A stretch of 64,000 bases of DNA, taken from contig NZ_JAULSC010000008.1 in the NCBI RefSeq assembly GCF_030518195.1, positions 1-64,000 of the forward strand, in the 5' to 3' direction. The notes below the pieces were generated by a model that was given only the letters and a program-made list of their open reading frames with translations, was not told the DNA's origin and made no database searches. The position numbers were made by a program, and so were the translations under genes. This DNA comes from Nocardioides cremeus (lineage in GTDB: Bacteria > Actinomycetota > Actinomycetes > Propionibacteriales > Nocardioidaceae). Positions 62,690-64,000 of the stretch are shown piece by piece (positions within the stretch are counted from its first letter, which is position 1; the number at the start of each line of letters is the position of its first letter).

Positions 62690-63793
62690 GTGCAGCGACG
62701 AGACGTAGTCATCCTGGGCTCGACCGGGTCGATCGGCACCCAGGCCCTCGACATCGTGCGGGCCAACCCCGACCGGTTCCGGGTGGTCGGGCTGAGCGCC
62801 GGCGGGTCGCAGCCCGACCTGTTCGACCAGCAGGTCGCCGAGCTCGCCCCGGCCTTCTCGGGGCTGGGGGAGCAGGCGTCGGTCGAGGCGGCCTCGATGG
62901 AGTGCGACGTGGTGCTCAACGGCATCACCGGCGCCGTCGGGCTGCGGCCCACGCTCGCCGCGCTCGAGGCCGGCACGACGCTGGCGCTGGCCAACAAGGA
63001 GTCGCTGATCATGGCCGGCCCGCTGGTGCTCGAGCGCGCCCGGCCGGGCCAGGTCGTGCCGGTCGACTCCGAGCACTCCGCGATCGCCCAGTGCCTGCGC
63101 GGCGGCTCGCCCGACGAGGTGCGCCGGCTGGTGCTGACCGCCAGCGGCGGACCGTTCCGCGGGCGCAGCCGTGACCAGCTGGGCGACGTACGCGTCGAGG
63201 ACGCGCTGGCGCACCCGACCTGGTCGATGGGGCCGGTCGTGACCATCAACTCCGCCACCCTGGTCAACAAGGGGCTCGAGGTGATCGAGGCGCACCTGCT
63301 CTTCGGCATCGGCTTCGACCGCATCGACGTCGTCGTGCACCCCACCAGCGTCGTGCACTCGATGGTCGAGTTCGTCGACGGCTCGACCCTGGTGCAGGCC
63401 AGCCCGCCGACGATGCACATCCCGATCGCGCTCGGCCTCGCCTGGCCCGACCGGGTGCCCGACGCCGCGCCGGCCGTCGACTGGACCCGCCCTGAGACCT
63501 GGGAGTTCCACCCCCTCGACGACGAGGCGTTCCCCGCCGTCGCGCTGGCCCGCGAGGCCGGGGAGCGCGGCGGCACCGCACCCTGCGTCTACAACGCCGC
63601 CAACGAGGCGTGCGTGCAGGCCTTCCGCGACGGCCGGCTGCCGTTCGTGCGGATCGTCGAGGTGGTGCAGGCGGTGGTGCGGTCCCACGACGTAGGCTCG
63701 ACGCAGCACCTCACTCTCGACGACGTGCTCGCGGCCGATGCCTGGGCACGCGAGGCGGCCGCCGACCTGATCCGGCAAGGAAGCCCCGCATGA
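62690..63793 (+). CDS. dxr: 1-deoxy-D-xylulose 5-phosphate reductoisomerase
   Basis: Dxr makes 2-C-methyl-D-erythritol 4-phosphate in the non-mevalonate isoprenoid pathway. The 367-residue protein has the NADPH-binding [35 protein letters not shown] and the flexible loop [21 protein letters not shown]. It also has the substrate-binding [12 protein letters not shown]. Start GTG at 62690. The stop overlaps the ATG of rseP, the usual actinobacterial pairing dxr-rseP. Confidence 0.96.
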   Translation: MQRRDVVILGSTGSIGTQALDIVRANPDRFRVVGLSAGGSQPDLFDQQVAELAPAFSGLGEQASVEAASMECDVVLNGITGAVGLRPTLAALEAGTTLALANKESLIMAGPLVLERARPGQVVPVDSEHSAIAQCLRGGSPDEVRRLVLTASGGPFRGRSRDQLGDVRVEDALAHPTWSMGPVVTINSATLVNKGLEVIEAHLLFGIGFDRIDVVVHPTSVVHSMVEFVDGSTLVQASPPTMHIPIALGLAWPDRVPDAAPAVDWTRPETWEFHPLDDEAFPAVALAREAGERGGTAPCVYNAANEACVQAFRDGRLPFVRIVEVVQAVVRSHDVGSTQHLTLDDVLAADAWAREAAADLIRQGSPA

Positions 63794-64000
63794 CCGCCCT
63801 GCTCTACCTCCTCGGCGTGGTGCTCTTCGTGCTCGCCATCCTGGTCTCGATCGGGCTGCACGAGCTGGGCCACATGATCCCGGCCAAGAAGTTCGGCGGG
63901 AAGGTGACGCAGTACTTCATCGGCTTCGGCCCGACCGTGTGGAGCAAGCAGGTCGGCGAGACCGAGTACGGCGTCAAGGCGATCCCGCTCGGCGGCTACG
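63790..64000 (+). CDS. rseP: Site-2 protease family zinc metalloprotease RseP (5' part)
   Basis: Only the first 70 codons lie in the window. They encode a membrane helix holding the zinc-binding HELGH motif ([16 protein letters not shown]) and the conserved GFGPTVWS and AIPLGGY segments of the M50 family. RseP cleaves membrane-bound anti-sigma factors after an initial cut. ATG overlaps the dxr stop (ATGA). Truncated by the window edge. Confidence 0.9.
   Translation, partial: MTALLYLLGVVLFVLAILVSIGLHELGHMIPAKKFGGKVTQYFIGFGPTVWSKQVGETEYGVKAIPLGGY

Overview
The window is very GC-rich DNA with dense, codon-biased genes, short intergenic gaps, frequent GTG/TTG starts and many ATGA/GTGA overlaps. 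Gene content and order (glnD-ffh; rpsP-khpA-rimM-trmD-rplS-lepB-rnhB; DUF2469; yraN-yifB-dprA-xerC; rpsB-tsf-pyrH-frr-cdsA-rlmN-dxr-rseP) are those of an actinobacterial chromosome. The protein style suggests Nocardioides or another Nocardioidaceae (inference; no 16S gene is present). No phage, insertion sequence, CRISPR array, rRNA or tRNA gene was seen.

Layout. 1-10.4 kb: glnD (PII uridylyltransferase), ffh (SRP), a NYN-domain protein, an amidohydrolase, then the S16/RimM/TrmD/L19 translation operon, signal peptidase I and RNase HII. TrmD carries a C-terminal GNAT acetyltransferase domain. 10.4-18.7 kb: DUF2071, DUF2469, an isolated TadE/TadG pair, the yraN-yifB-dprA block, xerC and an M23 peptidase homologue. 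18.7-29.8 kb: rpsB-tsf, pyrH-frr-cdsA, a glycerol operon (glpF-glpK-glpD) and rlmN. 29.8-34 kb: a Tat-exported phosphoesterase, a GT4 glycosyltransferase and a LOG-family protein, the last two overlapping tail-to-tail.

34-41 kb: a LysR gene divergent from four genes that together look like a glycine-betaine (or stachydrine) demethylation pathway: DgcA-like flavoprotein, Rieske oxygenase, its ferredoxin-type reductase, and a sarcosine-oxidase-like FAD enzyme. 41-44.9 kb: a RIO-type kinase, a dimethylargininase, a PuuB-like FAD oxidase and an Lrp/AsnC regulator, all on the minus strand. 45-62.7 kb: a polyamine uptake and degradation region: potDABC plus a second PuuB-like oxidase, an omega-aminotransferase and CoA-acylating semialdehyde dehydrogenase, an amidohydrolase, gamma-aminobutyraldehyde dehydrogenase, a saccharopine-dehydrogenase-like enzyme, a D-aminoacylase-like enzyme and GABA transaminase. 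The expected flow is putrescine to 4-aminobutyraldehyde to GABA to succinate semialdehyde, with a beta-alanine branch to acetyl-CoA. The window ends in dxr and the start of rseP.

Non-coding signals of note: (1) a family of 21-22 bp tandem repeats that begin just after stop codons, are always oriented along the gene they follow, and occur behind five genes at four sites; (2) a very long hairpin (24-bp inner stem plus 11-bp outer stem) near 42.2 kb; (3) a shared ACTGAWTCCGC-like motif, paired 30-31 bp apart, in two promoters of the polyamine/beta-alanine genes; (4) many leaderless promoters with a nAnnnT box exactly six bases before the start codon. All coordinates and motifs were read by eye; no database search was run.
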